Assembly: GCF_004319545.1 (NCBI RefSeq)
Contig: NZ_CP036313.1
Span: 2,916,501 to 2,980,500 of the forward strand
Length of the DNA stretch: 64,000 bases
From: Desulfobacter hydrogenophilus
Lineage (GTDB): Bacteria; Desulfobacterota; Desulfobacteria; Desulfobacterales; Desulfobacteraceae
Direction of reading: 5' to 3'
Shown: positions 52,947-62,808 of the stretch, piece after piece
Layout: each line of letters starts with the position of its first letter
Numbering within the stretch: position 1 is the stretch's first letter
Program-made: the position numbers and the translations under genes
The notes under the pieces: generated by a model
What the model was told of the DNA's origin: nothing
Seen by the model: the letters and a program-made list of their open reading frames with translations, nothing else
The model's database searches: none

Positions 52947-54227
52947 TCATATTTCAGATTCCGGTCTGTCTTTCCTGATTTTCCATATCACAGTAAGTAA
53001 AGAAAAAATTATAAATTGGACCATATCAATAAAATGCGTGGTCATGACCTGCAAAACGCCATTTGCCAGAAACATGGTTAAAAGTGCAAGACAACATCTT
53101 GAGAGGCTTTGTATGAATAAATTTTTCTCATATAAAATCAGCCGGCAACACATGAATATGCAAACGGCAAATAATCCGGCATACAGTAGCATCCCCACAA
53201 GACCTGTCCTGGTAGCCATGCTCAAAAACATATTATGGGGCCGGTCAAATCTATTCTTTCTGTATTTTTCAGGTATCTGGGAACTATATGTTTCTTTATC
53301 AATAAATTCAGGATTCCGGAAAGTATCAATTGAAAATCCAGTTCCTAAAATAGGATAATCTTTTATTATCTCTATTGAATACAGAATTAAGCCTTTTCTG
53401 GCATCATCTTCAAAGAGCTTAGCCTGAATCCTGTTTTGCATAGGGCTTAGTGCTATAATTAAAATTATGGTAATCATCAAAAAGCTTAAAATTTTTTTGT
53501 GATCCCACAGCTGTACAGGAAATGCGATGCAAAGCGTCAAGATGGCCCCCCTTGACTGGGTTGCAATAGTAGATATGACTAAAACCATAATTGCCACTGC
53601 CAGAAAAGAACGTTGAAATTTATTCCGGCATATTTGAATCAACCACACGGCCAGAAAAATACCCAACGTAAACCCAAAAGGAACCGCATCCGGGGCAACT
53701 GCTTTAAGTCCAATAAGAAAACGAGTAGCGAAATCATGCCCCATTATGCCATAATAAAAAACTAAAGCACCCACGGCAAAAATAAATTCCGAGAGAACAA
53801 CACAACCGGCAAGCAATAATAAACGTTTTTTTGTGCCGAATAAATTTATGACGACCAGATAAAAGATTAAATAACGAATCAAATGAGAGTATAGGTCGCG
53901 GGCGCTATCCTGTTTATCCAACGCAAAAATAACACTTATTGCGGCCCAGAAAAGAAATAAGACCAATGCGTAGAGCAGGGGCGTGTTATAATAAAAACCG
54001 TCAAATTTATTTCGTGCTATGGCTATCATGGGCAAAATGGCAGCATAAAAAAATAGTTGATCTAAAAATGTTGTGTGGGGGAATGGATTTAAAAAAATAA
54101 CAAGCAACATTAAAAAAACAACTATCTCTTCCAACCTGTTATTTACATTATAATCCGTTTTTTGAGCAGCTATCGAAGGCTGCAATAAAGAAGCCATTTT
54201 TTTCATAAATTTGAATAGATGAGTCAT
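52947..54227 (-). CDS. O-antigen ligase family protein (WaaL-like)
   Basis: About 426 residues with around ten membrane helices and a periplasmic loop containing RPHNMFLSMATRTG, the H-rich signature of the O-antigen ligase/polymerase family. It would join O-antigen to lipid A-core, or polymerise repeats. The ORF opens at 54287, but the upstream 60 bp are an odd, likely non-coding repeat-derived stretch; ATG at 54227 with AGAGAG upstream fits better. Confidence 0.85.
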   Translation of the reverse strand: MTHLFKFMKKMASLLQPSIAAQKTDYNVNNRLEEIVVFLMLLVIFLNPFPHTTFLDQLFFYAAILPMIAIARNKFDGFYYNTPLLYALVLFLFWAAISVIFALDKQDSARDLYSHLIRYLIFYLVVINLFGTKKRLLLLAGCVVLSEFIFAVGALVFYYGIMGHDFATRFLIGLKAVAPDAVPFGFTLGIFLAVWLIQICRNKFQRSFLAVAIMVLVISTIATQSRGAILTLCIAFPVQLWDHKKILSFLMITIILIIALSPMQNRIQAKLFEDDARKGLILYSIEIIKDYPILGTGFSIDTFRNPEFIDKETYSSQIPEKYRKNRFDRPHNMFLSMATRTGLVGMLLYAGLFAVCIFMCCRLILYEKNLFIQSLSRCCLALLTMFLANGVLQVMTTHFIDMVQFIIFSLLTVIWKIRKDRPESEI

Positions 54228-54269
54228 ATTTACTCTCTGGTGTAATTTTTCCATCATCCTGATTAACAC
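54226..54269. repeat. Degenerate copy of an internal segment of the nucleotidyltransferase-like gene
   Basis: This 44-bp stretch, in the leader of the O-antigen ligase gene, matches 55770-55813 inside the neighbouring minus-strand gene with about six differences. In the frame of that gene it reads NQDDGKITPESKY against NQNDGKITPENKY. It looks like a remnant of a paralogue or a recombination scar. Confidence 0.6.
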
Positions 54270-54323
54270 AAGACAAAGGGGTTTCAATTATCCTAGAAGG
54301 AAGACTAACATCAATCATTGGAA

Positions 54324-55088
54324 TCATTCACCCCATTTTTTTTTTACGGCTTCTGCAGTTTGATCGTCATAGAAATGTTTGAAATAAATACCCGACAATC
54401 TTTCGCTAATATATTCTTCAGAAAATTTTACTTTCTGAGTGAACTCTTTATATAATTTGCCATAGGCTTTTTCGACCCCGACATTTTGAGCCTGTAAAAC
54501 AAATTCTTCGATATTTAAAAAAGATCTAATTGCAGATTCTATAACTTTATTTTTTGCTTCAATTTTTATTAGCAGCAGACGGATACGCCCATTTTCATAT
54601 ATCTGGTAACCAGTATCAGGAATAGCCTTATTATAAACATCGATCCCAAAATTTTTTTTGATATGTTCCTGGAACCACTTATCCGCTATATCATGGTCAT
54701 AACTCTCAAGGAATTTTCTTTTTAATTTTTCTATAGGTGTTGATAACGGACCATCGTATTTTTGAAAAAAATGTGACACATTGCGACTAATTGGCTCTCT
54801 TACCATTGTAATAATATCGAGAGGGTTCCCTTTTTGAAAATATCTATACAGATACCGTGGCATCCAGTTATGAAAATTGTATGAAAACCCATGACCATGG
54901 ATAATAGGCTCACTATATGACATTTTTAGTGATTCACGAACTGAAGTAGACCCTACTTTTCCCATTTGATAAATAAATACAGGACAGGTACTTTTTTCAA
55001 GCTGTTGGACAAACAGTATCCTTTTACCATATTTTTTGCATTTCTTTAAAAGTTTATACTCAACGTTTAGTTTGATTTGTTGGAACAT
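54324..55088 (-). CDS. Sulfotransferase-like protein
   Basis: A 254-residue protein with the PAPS-binding pattern of sulfotransferases: IYQMGKVGSTSVRESL (5'-phosphosulfate loop) and IITMVREPISRNVSHFF (3'-phosphate motif). The family includes putative capsular polysaccharide-synthesis proteins. Sulfation of an LPS sugar is a reasonable inference for a marine sulfate reducer but unproven. It is AT-rich relative to the lipid A genes. Confidence 0.75.
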   Translation of the reverse strand: MFQQIKLNVEYKLLKKCKKYGKRILFVQQLEKSTCPVFIYQMGKVGSTSVRESLKMSYSEPIIHGHGFSYNFHNWMPRYLYRYFQKGNPLDIITMVREPISRNVSHFFQKYDGPLSTPIEKLKRKFLESYDHDIADKWFQEHIKKNFGIDVYNKAIPDTGYQIYENGRIRLLLIKIEAKNKVIESAIRSFLNIEEFVLQAQNVGVEKAYGKLYKEFTQKVKFSEEYISERLSGIYFKHFYDDQTAEAVKKKWGE

Positions 55089-55121
55089 TATCTGCTTTGC
55101 CTATTAATAAATGTTTTATTT

Positions 55122-56282
55122 TTAAAATTTTTTTGAAGTAATGATTTTCATGTAATCTTGAGGGAAAATTTTTTTTATATAATCCAAGGCCTCATAGGGG
55201 GAATCTGTGCCGTGTATCAGGTGACGTTTATGTTTAGACGGGAAGTTCTCATTTACATATGTACGGATTTCATTTTTTATCTTGGCACATTCTTTGGCCA
55301 AATATTCTTTGCCGCCCCCGTCGGTATCAACGTAATTGGACCGGCATACAACAATCGAATAAGGAGCGACCAGGTGAAATTTTTTTTTATCCAACTCGAT
55401 CCAATTTCCGCCACGGGTGAATTGAATGGCACAGTTTATCTGTTCTTCGGTCAATTCCTTAGAAAGCAGAATTGAATAATTATCACTGATCACCCCTTTT
55501 ATATATTCAATAATATCCGCCTGTGCCGCATCATCTCTTATAATAAAAACGACTATGTTTTTTTTATCCGTCAGAAGTTCTTCCCTTAGAGGCTGTTCTT
55601 CCATTTTGGTTATAGCGTCTATTGTTTCATTTCTTTTAGGCCATTTTACAAGCATATCATAGGGCATGTTGAAGTTTTCGTTTTTTAAAAACTGATGAAA
55701 TCCATTTAAAGAGAGTTCAAAACGGTCCTTAAAACCATTGCATTCAATCAAATATAATATTGTTTCATAATATTTATTCTCCGGTGTAATTTTTCCATCA
55801 TTCTGGTTAAACCCTTTGATAAGGCCTTTATGATAGGTAAGATGATATAAAAGCGACACTAAGTGGTAATAATCATTCGGTACATAGCAATCCTGATTGT
55901 TTTTTACCTTTTTTTCCAGAATTTTTAAAGCGAACACAGGCGGGAAATAGGGATAGCATTCTACACTTTGGTAGGTATCAAAATATACATCACAGGGAAT
56001 TGAACCTGGGAAACGGGCTGCCACTCCGATTATTTTTAGAATATGGGAGGCCTTCAGAATGAAATCGACATCTTCATCAGGACTGGGATTACCGTCATGC
56101 AACCCCCTCAATACTACATAATCCACGCCACTCTGATTCAAGGCCCGTATGAAGGCATGGAAATTACCAATCATCAATTGAAGCGCGTTCCCTTTTTTGC
56201 GAGACGTTCTCCACCGTAATCGTATTTTCGGATATTGGTATAAAAAAAACAGAAAACGCTTTAAATTCATTCGGTGTACCAT
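55122..56282 (-). CDS. Nucleotidyltransferase-like protein of unknown function
   Basis: About 386 residues. An N-terminal segment (VDYVVLRGLHDGNPSPDEDVDF) looks like a nucleotidyltransferase fold with an acidic metal motif, DVDF; the rest is not recognised. The ORF opens at 56333, but that leader is poorly coding; ATG at 56282 or 56270 is likelier, with AAGGA before it. A piece of this gene (near 55770-55813) is repeated upstream of the O-antigen ligase. AT-rich, like the neighbouring LPS genes. Confidence 0.55.
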   Translation of the reverse strand: MVHRMNLKRFLFFLYQYPKIRLRWRTSRKKGNALQLMIGNFHAFIRALNQSGVDYVVLRGLHDGNPSPDEDVDFILKASHILKIIGVAARFPGSIPCDVYFDTYQSVECYPYFPPVFALKILEKKVKNNQDCYVPNDYYHLVSLLYHLTYHKGLIKGFNQNDGKITPENKYYETILYLIECNGFKDRFELSLNGFHQFLKNENFNMPYDMLVKWPKRNETIDAITKMEEQPLREELLTDKKNIVVFIIRDDAAQADIIEYIKGVISDNYSILLSKELTEEQINCAIQFTRGGNWIELDKKKFHLVAPYSIVVCRSNYVDTDGGGKEYLAKECAKIKNEIRTYVNENFPSKHKRHLIHGTDSPYEALDYIKKIFPQDYMKIITSKKF

Positions 56283-56466
56283 AAAAAAAATTCCAGTCCT
56301 TATTGTTCGGGAACCAACTCTTAATACGGACAAAAATTCGTTTCTATTATACTTTGACCTGAGTTAGCGGCATAAAGATTGCTTTTTTGAATATAACACA
56401 TTGAAATTTTAATATAAAATTAATATAATGGCATTAAAAAAACATTCACTTCGGAGGTGAAGACCG

Positions 56467-57828
56467 ATGCCGACCACTATCAATGTAAAACATGGAAATG
56501 AAAACCTTGTCAGTCAAAGCGGATTGCTCCCTGTAGGTGCATTGCTTAAGTCCATTAATTTTGCTGAGCGCTTCAAAAATTTACCGGATGTACATTGTGT
56601 TGATCCTAATATTTCTCATGGAGAGATCCTTTCGTCCATGTTAGGACTTATTTGTGTTGGTAAGCCAGACTACATCGCTATTGAAATTTTCAGGCAGGAT
56701 CCATTTTTTTTTACCCAAGCTATGGGAATCAGCAATTGTCCTTCCCAATCAACCTTGCGTGAACGTATTGACCTGATCGGGGAATCTGCCAATGAACTTA
56801 TCAAGGAAGCTTCAGTTGAAATGATTCGAGGCAAAGCACCCGCCATTTCACCAGTTCAGACGAGTGTCGGCAATTATATTCCCTTAGACCTGGATGTCAG
56901 CCCCTTTGACAATTCAAAAACGAAAAAAGAGGGGGTTTCCAGGACATACAAAGGTTGTGATGGATATGCACCGATGTTCGGATATCTGGGAACTGAAGGA
57001 TATTTAATCAATGTGGAGCTTAGAAAAGGCAGTCAGCATTGTCAAAAAAACACCCCGGCATTCATTCAAGAAATATTGAAATTAACCAGGCAGATCACCC
57101 AAGAACCTCTTCTTATGCGTCTTGATTCAGGAAATGACAGTCAGGATAATTTTGAAATAATAAAAAAATACGAAGGTGTTGATGTCTTGGTTAAGCGCAA
57201 TTTACGTAAAGAATCTTTGGATGGCTGGTTTATCCTGGCTCAGAATACTGAAAACGTTAAATTGATTCGCTGTAAACACAAAAGTGTGTGGGTCGGGCAA
57301 ACAACTGTTGACCCCAAAGGGCATGCATTGCCACGTCCGATTGTCTTCAAAGTGACTGAACGATATGAAGAAAAAGGAGAACCCCTGCTTTTTCCCAAAA
57401 TCGAAGTAGAGACCTATTGGATTACCATAACCGGGCTGAGCCCCCAAGAGGTCATTAATTTATACCATGATCATGGAACCAGTGAACAATTTCACTCAGA
57501 AATTAAAAGTGATATTGGGTTAGAACGGTTCCCCAGCTGCCATTTTAGCAGCAACAGCCTGATTCTCCATCTCGCTCTTTTGGCGTACAACACCCTTAGA
57601 ATCATAGGCCAAATTAGTCTTGAGGAACAGGATGAGAACAATCTTCCGGTCAACCGTAGAAAAACAGTCTCACGAAGGAGGTTAAGAACAGTCATGCAGG
57701 ACTTAATGTATATGGCCGGCCGTTTAATTTATAGTGGCAGGCGGTGGAGCATTTCATTTGGTAAGATTAACCCATTCGCCCAATTGGCTGAGAACGTATT
57801 GCACCGATTACGTTGTTCTCCCGGATAA
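56467..57828 (+). mobile_element. IS1380-family transposase
   Basis: A 453-residue transposase, full length and uninterrupted. It shows the IS1380 pattern: a DDE catalytic set with Asp in LDLDVSPFDNS, Asp in LMRLDSGND and Glu in EQFHSEIKSDIG, and the HFSSNSLILHLALLAYN segment near the end. GGAGGTGAAG lies just before the ATG, a strong RBS. It is inserted on the plus strand between two minus-strand LPS genes. Element ends are not certain: CCTGAGTTAG at 56358 and CTATCTGG ending at 57901 are weak inverted-repeat candidates. Confidence 0.9.
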
Positions 57829-57992
57829 GCGCATTATTGGGTGAAAACTTGGGCTGGAAAAGTTATGCGCAGAGCGCTAATGGTGAACTATTCCTATCTG
57901 GCGTGATTTGAGCATGGGAATTGAGTATAGTTCAGTAAAAAAACGGATTAGCTAGGATTGCCAGCCAATAAACCATCAAATATGATCTTAGG

Positions 57993-59420
57993 TCAGGGTT
58001 TGCAGAGGCCAAACCTCAGCAGATTTTTATGTATCAGAGGGCAAAGGCTGATTAGGCAAATTTTATGCCGGGAATTCAGGTTTGATATAATTTTTTTATT
58101 TTGGAGATTGTATATTAAAACATGGAGGCCCTTATCTTTTATAATCAATGACGTGAGATAACCGGATATCTCATTGAGCAACACAAACAATGCACGGTCT
58201 TTTGTTTTATCCTCTATAACAGCAGACATTGAAACCGAATTCATGGGCGTATCAACTTTCTCTTTCATTCGCTTCAATTGTTTGTATACGTCGGACTGCT
58301 TTGAGATATTATCAAAATGGAAACCAATCCCGGACCTTTCAATATATTTAATCAACAGCCCGAACTGATAAATATTTTTAAAAAAGATAACCGGGTCGTC
58401 CTCTTCAGTGACGATGGGATATAAAACATTTTTGTGTTTTTTAAAAACCGCAAATCCGGAAAGGTTGTCGTCATGCCGGATCGTAACATAAAACAATTCC
58501 TCTCCACCCTTTTTCAGGGATGACAACGAATCCAATAAATTTGCCCCAAAGCCGGAAGGGGTCTCACCTATTAAATCCAAAACCTTGCTTTTCACCAAAT
58601 ACGGTAATTCAGGATAAACAATTATCTCTTTTAAATTGTTATCTATTGCAAAATTAATCCGTTCATTTAATTTAAATTTTAAGCTGTGAAGCTTTCTGTA
58701 ATAATCTTTTCTTCTCCAAAGTAATTTTGTTTTATATGTCGTCCGGCAGTACGCGTATAAATCAAACCCGGCAGGTTGTGTCTCCCGGCTGAACTCAAAA
58801 TCAATCAAATGGTTTGAATGCAAACCGGTCAATATATTATTCAGCGCAAAATCCCCGTGCTCAGGACAAATAGAAATTTCATCATAAGAGCGCAGCTGCG
58901 TAAGGTATTTTAAATATTCAGGTAGAGAACGAATGTAATTATGATATTCTTCAGGCCAGCTGTTCAGAAAGGCATCAGTAATTTCTTTGATACTTTGATC
59001 GGATATTTTCCTTACGGATGTGTGCTCTTTGTACAATGCCTTTAAAATTTTTTCGCTGTTAAGGTTCGGTTTTCCCGGCGTACCATCGAGATATGGGAAC
59101 ACCGCAAAATAGATATCGTCAATTTCGTCCACTAAAATCGGCATATTTACGGTGGCATATTTTATTATTTCTTTAAAAAATTTTGAATAATGAATAGATC
59201 TCTTAAGGTAGAATTTCTGGATACCGTTTTTAGCCAGCTCAATATAATATTGTCCCTTACGCCCTCTAACAATGATCGACTTACGGGCCCGCGGCCTATT
59301 TTTTGGATTGTGAATATATAATATGGAAAGTTGTTCTGAAAGCCTTTGAGAGATAGCGGTTAGAATGTTTTGTTCTCTTTCATTCAGGCTTGTTTTATTA
59401 TTTTCATTGATATTGATCAT
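57993..59420 (-). CDS. APH/choline-kinase-like phosphotransferase of the LPS locus
   Basis: A 475-residue protein with a phosphotransferase core: PEHGDFALNNIL (catalytic HGD..N) and LIDFEF (metal-binding D), in a region (about 170-240) like aminoglycoside/choline kinases. The N-terminal part resembles a kinase N-lobe. The last 30 residues (from about 445) look non-coding and end close to the IS1380 element, so the 3' end may have been cut by insertion. Probably modifies an LPS sugar or a membrane lipid; uncertain. Confidence 0.6.
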   Translation of the reverse strand: MININENNKTSLNEREQNILTAISQRLSEQLSILYIHNPKNRPRARKSIIVRGRKGQYYIELAKNGIQKFYLKRSIHYSKFFKEIIKYATVNMPILVDEIDDIYFAVFPYLDGTPGKPNLNSEKILKALYKEHTSVRKISDQSIKEITDAFLNSWPEEYHNYIRSLPEYLKYLTQLRSYDEISICPEHGDFALNNILTGLHSNHLIDFEFSRETQPAGFDLYAYCRTTYKTKLLWRRKDYYRKLHSLKFKLNERINFAIDNNLKEIIVYPELPYLVKSKVLDLIGETPSGFGANLLDSLSSLKKGGEELFYVTIRHDDNLSGFAVFKKHKNVLYPIVTEEDDPVIFFKNIYQFGLLIKYIERSGIGFHFDNISKQSDVYKQLKRMKEKVDTPMNSVSMSAVIEDKTKDRALFVLLNEISGYLTSLIIKDKGLHVLIYNLQNKKIISNLNSRHKICLISLCPLIHKNLLRFGLCKP

Positions 59421-59495
59421 AAAATTGATATAGGTCTTTAAACCCTAAATTAACACCCCTGGCATGCCTGGATAGCAGGTCTGTCAAAAAGCTTG

Positions 59496-60230
59496 CTACC
59501 CATCATATACGTCCAGCTTATCCAGAAATCTTTTTTGAAGCCCCTGTGGAATATTATAAAAAATATCTTTTTTAAGCCCTCTGACATCTCTATTTTTAAC
59601 ACGTGGCGGTTTGTACCATCGTTTTGGCCGCATATCATCAAAGTCCAACAAACAAATTCGATTATCCTTAAAAATCAGATTCGACATTCGTATGTCTCCA
59701 TGAATAATACCCAGTTCCCTGATTCTATCCACAAGGGAAATCACCATATCCATTCCCTGCTCTATCTTCTCGGGATATTCAATATTATTCTTAAAATACG
59801 CTTCTCCAGTGATGCCTTCCACATATTCATAAATAAAATGTGACATGCCGCGCAACACTCCGCCGATTCTTTTTTCAACAAAGGCAACCGGCGTTGGCAC
59901 AAAAAGACCTCTGGAGATTAAAAAATGCGAATAGTACCAGTTCCGGCTTGAGCGTGTCGGTCTGAAATATCGTTTAAATTTATGCCACCGGGATTTATAA
60001 TTGTGTCGTTTAATCACAAGCTTTTTACCGTCCAATACAACAATGCCGACTTTACTTTTAAAGTTATTTTGTATGATGTGGGTTGTGTTGTTGTTGAGAA
60101 AAGCATCCGGATCGTCCAGGAGTCTGAGCATGTCATCTGACAGGAATTGTTTATTGCACACCACTACGGCTGAAAACGTTTTTTTTGAATAAACCTCATC
60201 TATCATATGGTGTTTGTCATCCTGGTCCAT
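59496..60230 (-). CDS. LPS core kinase, InaA/WaaP/RIO-like
   Basis: A 244-residue protein kinase-like enzyme: Lys in KKLVIKRHNYK, catalytic loop IIHGDIRMSNLIF and metal loop LLDFDDMRP, matching Kdo/heptose kinases of LPS core assembly. The ATG directly follows the TAA of the glycosyltransferase gene, so they are co-transcribed. Mature positions fit a soluble cytoplasmic enzyme. Confidence 0.8.
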   Translation of the reverse strand: MDQDDKHHMIDEVYSKKTFSAVVVCNKQFLSDDMLRLLDDPDAFLNNNTTHIIQNNFKSKVGIVVLDGKKLVIKRHNYKSRWHKFKRYFRPTRSSRNWYYSHFLISRGLFVPTPVAFVEKRIGGVLRGMSHFIYEYVEGITGEAYFKNNIEYPEKIEQGMDMVISLVDRIRELGIIHGDIRMSNLIFKDNRICLLDFDDMRPKRWYKPPRVKNRDVRGLKKDIFYNIPQGLQKRFLDKLDVYDG

Positions 60231-61343
60231 TTACTTTTTTGATTTTTTCTTTGACAAAATTTTTTCATAAAGAGCCTCATGGGAGGCACCGACCCGTGAC
60301 CAGCCGTATTGTTCAGCTGTTTTCCTTGCGCGAAGACCAATTTCCCGTCTCTTTTCACCGGACCGCATTAATTCTAACAATCCCGGAAGCTCGGATGCCT
60401 TGTTCATCAAAAAACCATTTTCGCCGTGCCGAATCAGGTCGGCAATTCCTGAGTTATGGCTGACAATCACCGGCAACCCGCATGCCATGCCTTCAAGAAT
60501 ACTCATGCCAAAGGCTTCTGACCGGGAAGGCAGCACAACAACATCGGCAAGGGCATAATATTTTATAATATTATCCGTGATCCCTTCCATACTGATTCGC
60601 TGCCCGCAATCATGTGCCTTGATCATTTTCTTAAACTTGGGGATATGATCCCCCTTTCCAACGACCAATAAACGCATCTCCTCAGTAATGGCGGGTATCA
60701 ACCGATCAAGCCCCTTACGCTGAAACGCCGACCCGACAAAGAGCACGGCAAGCTCATTTTCTTCGATGGCTTTTTCTTTTCGGGCCTGTTCACGTATGGC
60801 ATGAATAGAGCTTCCGTCAAATACGGTCAAATCAACGCCAGGCGGAATCTCAACGATATTGCCGGTCCGATGATAGTTCTTTTCAACATCCTTTGATATG
60901 GCCGTGGAGACGGAAATCAGCCAGGGGGTTTTCATCTGCCGCCGTTCAAGCCAGAGATAAAGCAAACTGCGCAGGCTCAAGTATTTCTGATCAATTTTTC
61001 TGAATAAGGTATATTTTTCCAATCCTTCATAATAAGAAAAACTGTGTAAAGTCAAAACCTCCTGCGTATAGTTACGCTCGTGGGAATGAATAATGTCATA
61101 ATTATGATTCTTAAGTATTTTTGCCGTTTCCCTCACAAAGGAAATGGTATTTAGAACACTTGAAAACCGCATGCGATTCGGCACAGGAAAAAAACCAATT
61201 CCGTTCAAAAGTTGGGGCTCTGCTTCACAGGCAAACACATCAACATGGTGTCCACGGCGGCATAAAGCCTGAATCAGCTCCACAACATAACGTTCCTTGC
61301 CGCCCGACAAGGTAAACCGCTTCACCAAAATGGCAATTTTCAA
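60231..61343 (-). CDS. Family 4 glycosyltransferase (LPS core type)
   Basis: A 370-residue GT-B enzyme. N-terminal donor-independent domain MKIAILVKRFTLSGGKERYVV; the C-terminal UDP-sugar-binding domain has LFVGSAFQRKGLDRLIPA and LPSRSEAFGMSILEGMACGLPVI, the EX7E-like pattern. It resembles WaaG-type core glucosyl/heptosyl-transferases. It is adjacent to the kinase gene (TAA-ATG), consistent with core assembly. Exact sugar not readable. Confidence 0.85.
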   Translation of the reverse strand: MKIAILVKRFTLSGGKERYVVELIQALCRRGHHVDVFACEAEPQLLNGIGFFPVPNRMRFSSVLNTISFVRETAKILKNHNYDIIHSHERNYTQEVLTLHSFSYYEGLEKYTLFRKIDQKYLSLRSLLYLWLERRQMKTPWLISVSTAISKDVEKNYHRTGNIVEIPPGVDLTVFDGSSIHAIREQARKEKAIEENELAVLFVGSAFQRKGLDRLIPAITEEMRLLVVGKGDHIPKFKKMIKAHDCGQRISMEGITDNIIKYYALADVVVLPSRSEAFGMSILEGMACGLPVIVSHNSGIADLIRHGENGFLMNKASELPGLLELMRSGEKRREIGLRARKTAEQYGWSRVGASHEALYEKILSKKKSKK

Positions 61344-61487
61344 TGCCTTGACCCCATTCTTTCATTCCTTTAGAAAACATATATCTAAGGCAACCATTCT
61401 TGACTACGCCACATCTTTAATTTACTATAAATAGCTTATCAATAAAGTTTGAAACAAATATCATAAAACAAATATTTTTAATAGAAA

Positions 61488-62801
61488 ATGAAAAAATCAC
61501 CCGGAAAAATGACATGGTTGATACTTGCCCACTGCTATAACATGGACGGTAGGGCGGCAAGCCAAACAATAACAGACCGCATTCCGTTTCTCAGGAAGAA
61601 AGGGGTTACCCCGGTTGTAATCAGTGCCCCAACCGGTAGGAAGGCTATAGACTATCCCCATTACCAGGTGTTTTCGCCGGCACCGTCCGGACTAAAATTC
61701 GAACTGCGCCATGTCATTAAAAGCAGTGCACAGGACAGCTTTTCTGGCAGAATTATAAATTTTTTGCTGACAATGATCATCCTGCCATTTTTTCTTATAG
61801 AAAAAACGGTGATTCACTTAGACAGTCATTGGTCGTGGCTTTTATCGGCTTCATTATATGGCATCTTCATCATTCCCAAACATCGTCCAGAGCTAATTTA
61901 CTCCACAGCCGGCCCCTCTTCAACCCATTATACCGGATTCATTTTGAGCAGGATTTTTAAACTGCCCTGGGTAGCAGAACTCCATGATCCGCTGATTTAT
62001 GACAATGAAAAACAAAAATGGCATAAATATTTTTTCCACAAATACCTTGAAAAATTAATATTCAGATATGCCGACAAGATTATTTATTTTACGGACCAAG
62101 CCAGTGCAAATGCATTGAAGCGCAACCCTGGTGCCAAGGACAAATTGAGTGTTATCCGCCCCGGCGCATCCCCTGCTGAAAACTGGACCCAAACTTATCA
62201 AAAACAAGAAAAAATTCATTTCGGATATTTTGGATCCCTTGCCGCCAAACGCAACCTCAAAAAAGTATTTAAAGCCTTCCATGACCTTTTACAGGAAGAA
62301 CCGGACTTATGCAGGCAGGTTGTCATTGATATTTATGGAACAGCCCTTGACCCGGTAACCATGCAGGCCCTGGATGCGTATAATTTAAAGGCCATTGTAA
62401 CGGTTCACGGCAGGCTGGAATACGATCCAACGACGGGAAAAACAGGCAGAGAACAGGTTCTTGAAGCCATGAAGAGAATGGATGTACTCATCCTTGTTCA
62501 TGGGGATGATATTTTTCGGTGCGATGAATACATTCCCTCTAAATTCTATGATTATATGCTGGTTCAGCGTCCTATTCTGGGCTTAACCCATCCGGGCTCC
62601 GAACTTCAAACGATGCTGGAGGAGAACGGTTTTTTTGCCGCAGACAGCCAAAATGAAACAGAAATAAAGTCGACACTTCAGAGTTTGATTTCCCAATGGA
62701 AAGATACAGGCTTGCCCGATTTTGAACATGCCTCTCCTTTAACGGTCCAAGGCGCTGTCAACCAATTGATGGAAATCAGAGCGAATATTGTAAAAGACTG
62801 A
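61488..62801 (+). CDS. Glycosyltransferase, GT4-like
   Basis: A 437-residue protein with one possible membrane-associated helix (about 92-115, LLTMIILPFFLIEKT) and a GT-B layout: TAGPSSTHYTGFILSRI, the acceptor side WVAELHDPL, and a C-terminal HFGYFGSLAAKRNLKKV, then a sugar-nucleotide site near the end (CDEYIPSKFYDYMLVQRPILG). The family recalls surface-polysaccharide glycosyltransferases. Divergent from the minus-strand core genes; followed 7 bp later by another sugar-transfer gene. Confidence 0.75.
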   Translation: MKKSPGKMTWLILAHCYNMDGRAASQTITDRIPFLRKKGVTPVVISAPTGRKAIDYPHYQVFSPAPSGLKFELRHVIKSSAQDSFSGRIINFLLTMIILPFFLIEKTVIHLDSHWSWLLSASLYGIFIIPKHRPELIYSTAGPSSTHYTGFILSRIFKLPWVAELHDPLIYDNEKQKWHKYFFHKYLEKLIFRYADKIIYFTDQASANALKRNPGAKDKLSVIRPGASPAENWTQTYQKQEKIHFGYFGSLAAKRNLKKVFKAFHDLLQEEPDLCRQVVIDIYGTALDPVTMQALDAYNLKAIVTVHGRLEYDPTTGKTGREQVLEAMKRMDVLILVHGDDIFRCDEYIPSKFYDYMLVQRPILGLTHPGSELQTMLEENGFFAADSQNETEIKSTLQSLISQWKDTGLPDFEHASPLTVQGAVNQLMEIRANIVKD

Positions 62802-62808
62802 TACTTTT

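Noticed and set aside
56358..57901. Exact ends and target duplication of the IS1380 element
   Set aside because: The candidate inverted repeats match only partly (CCTGAGTTAG against CCAGATAG) and TTTGA flanks do not abut both ends, so the boundaries are not claimed.
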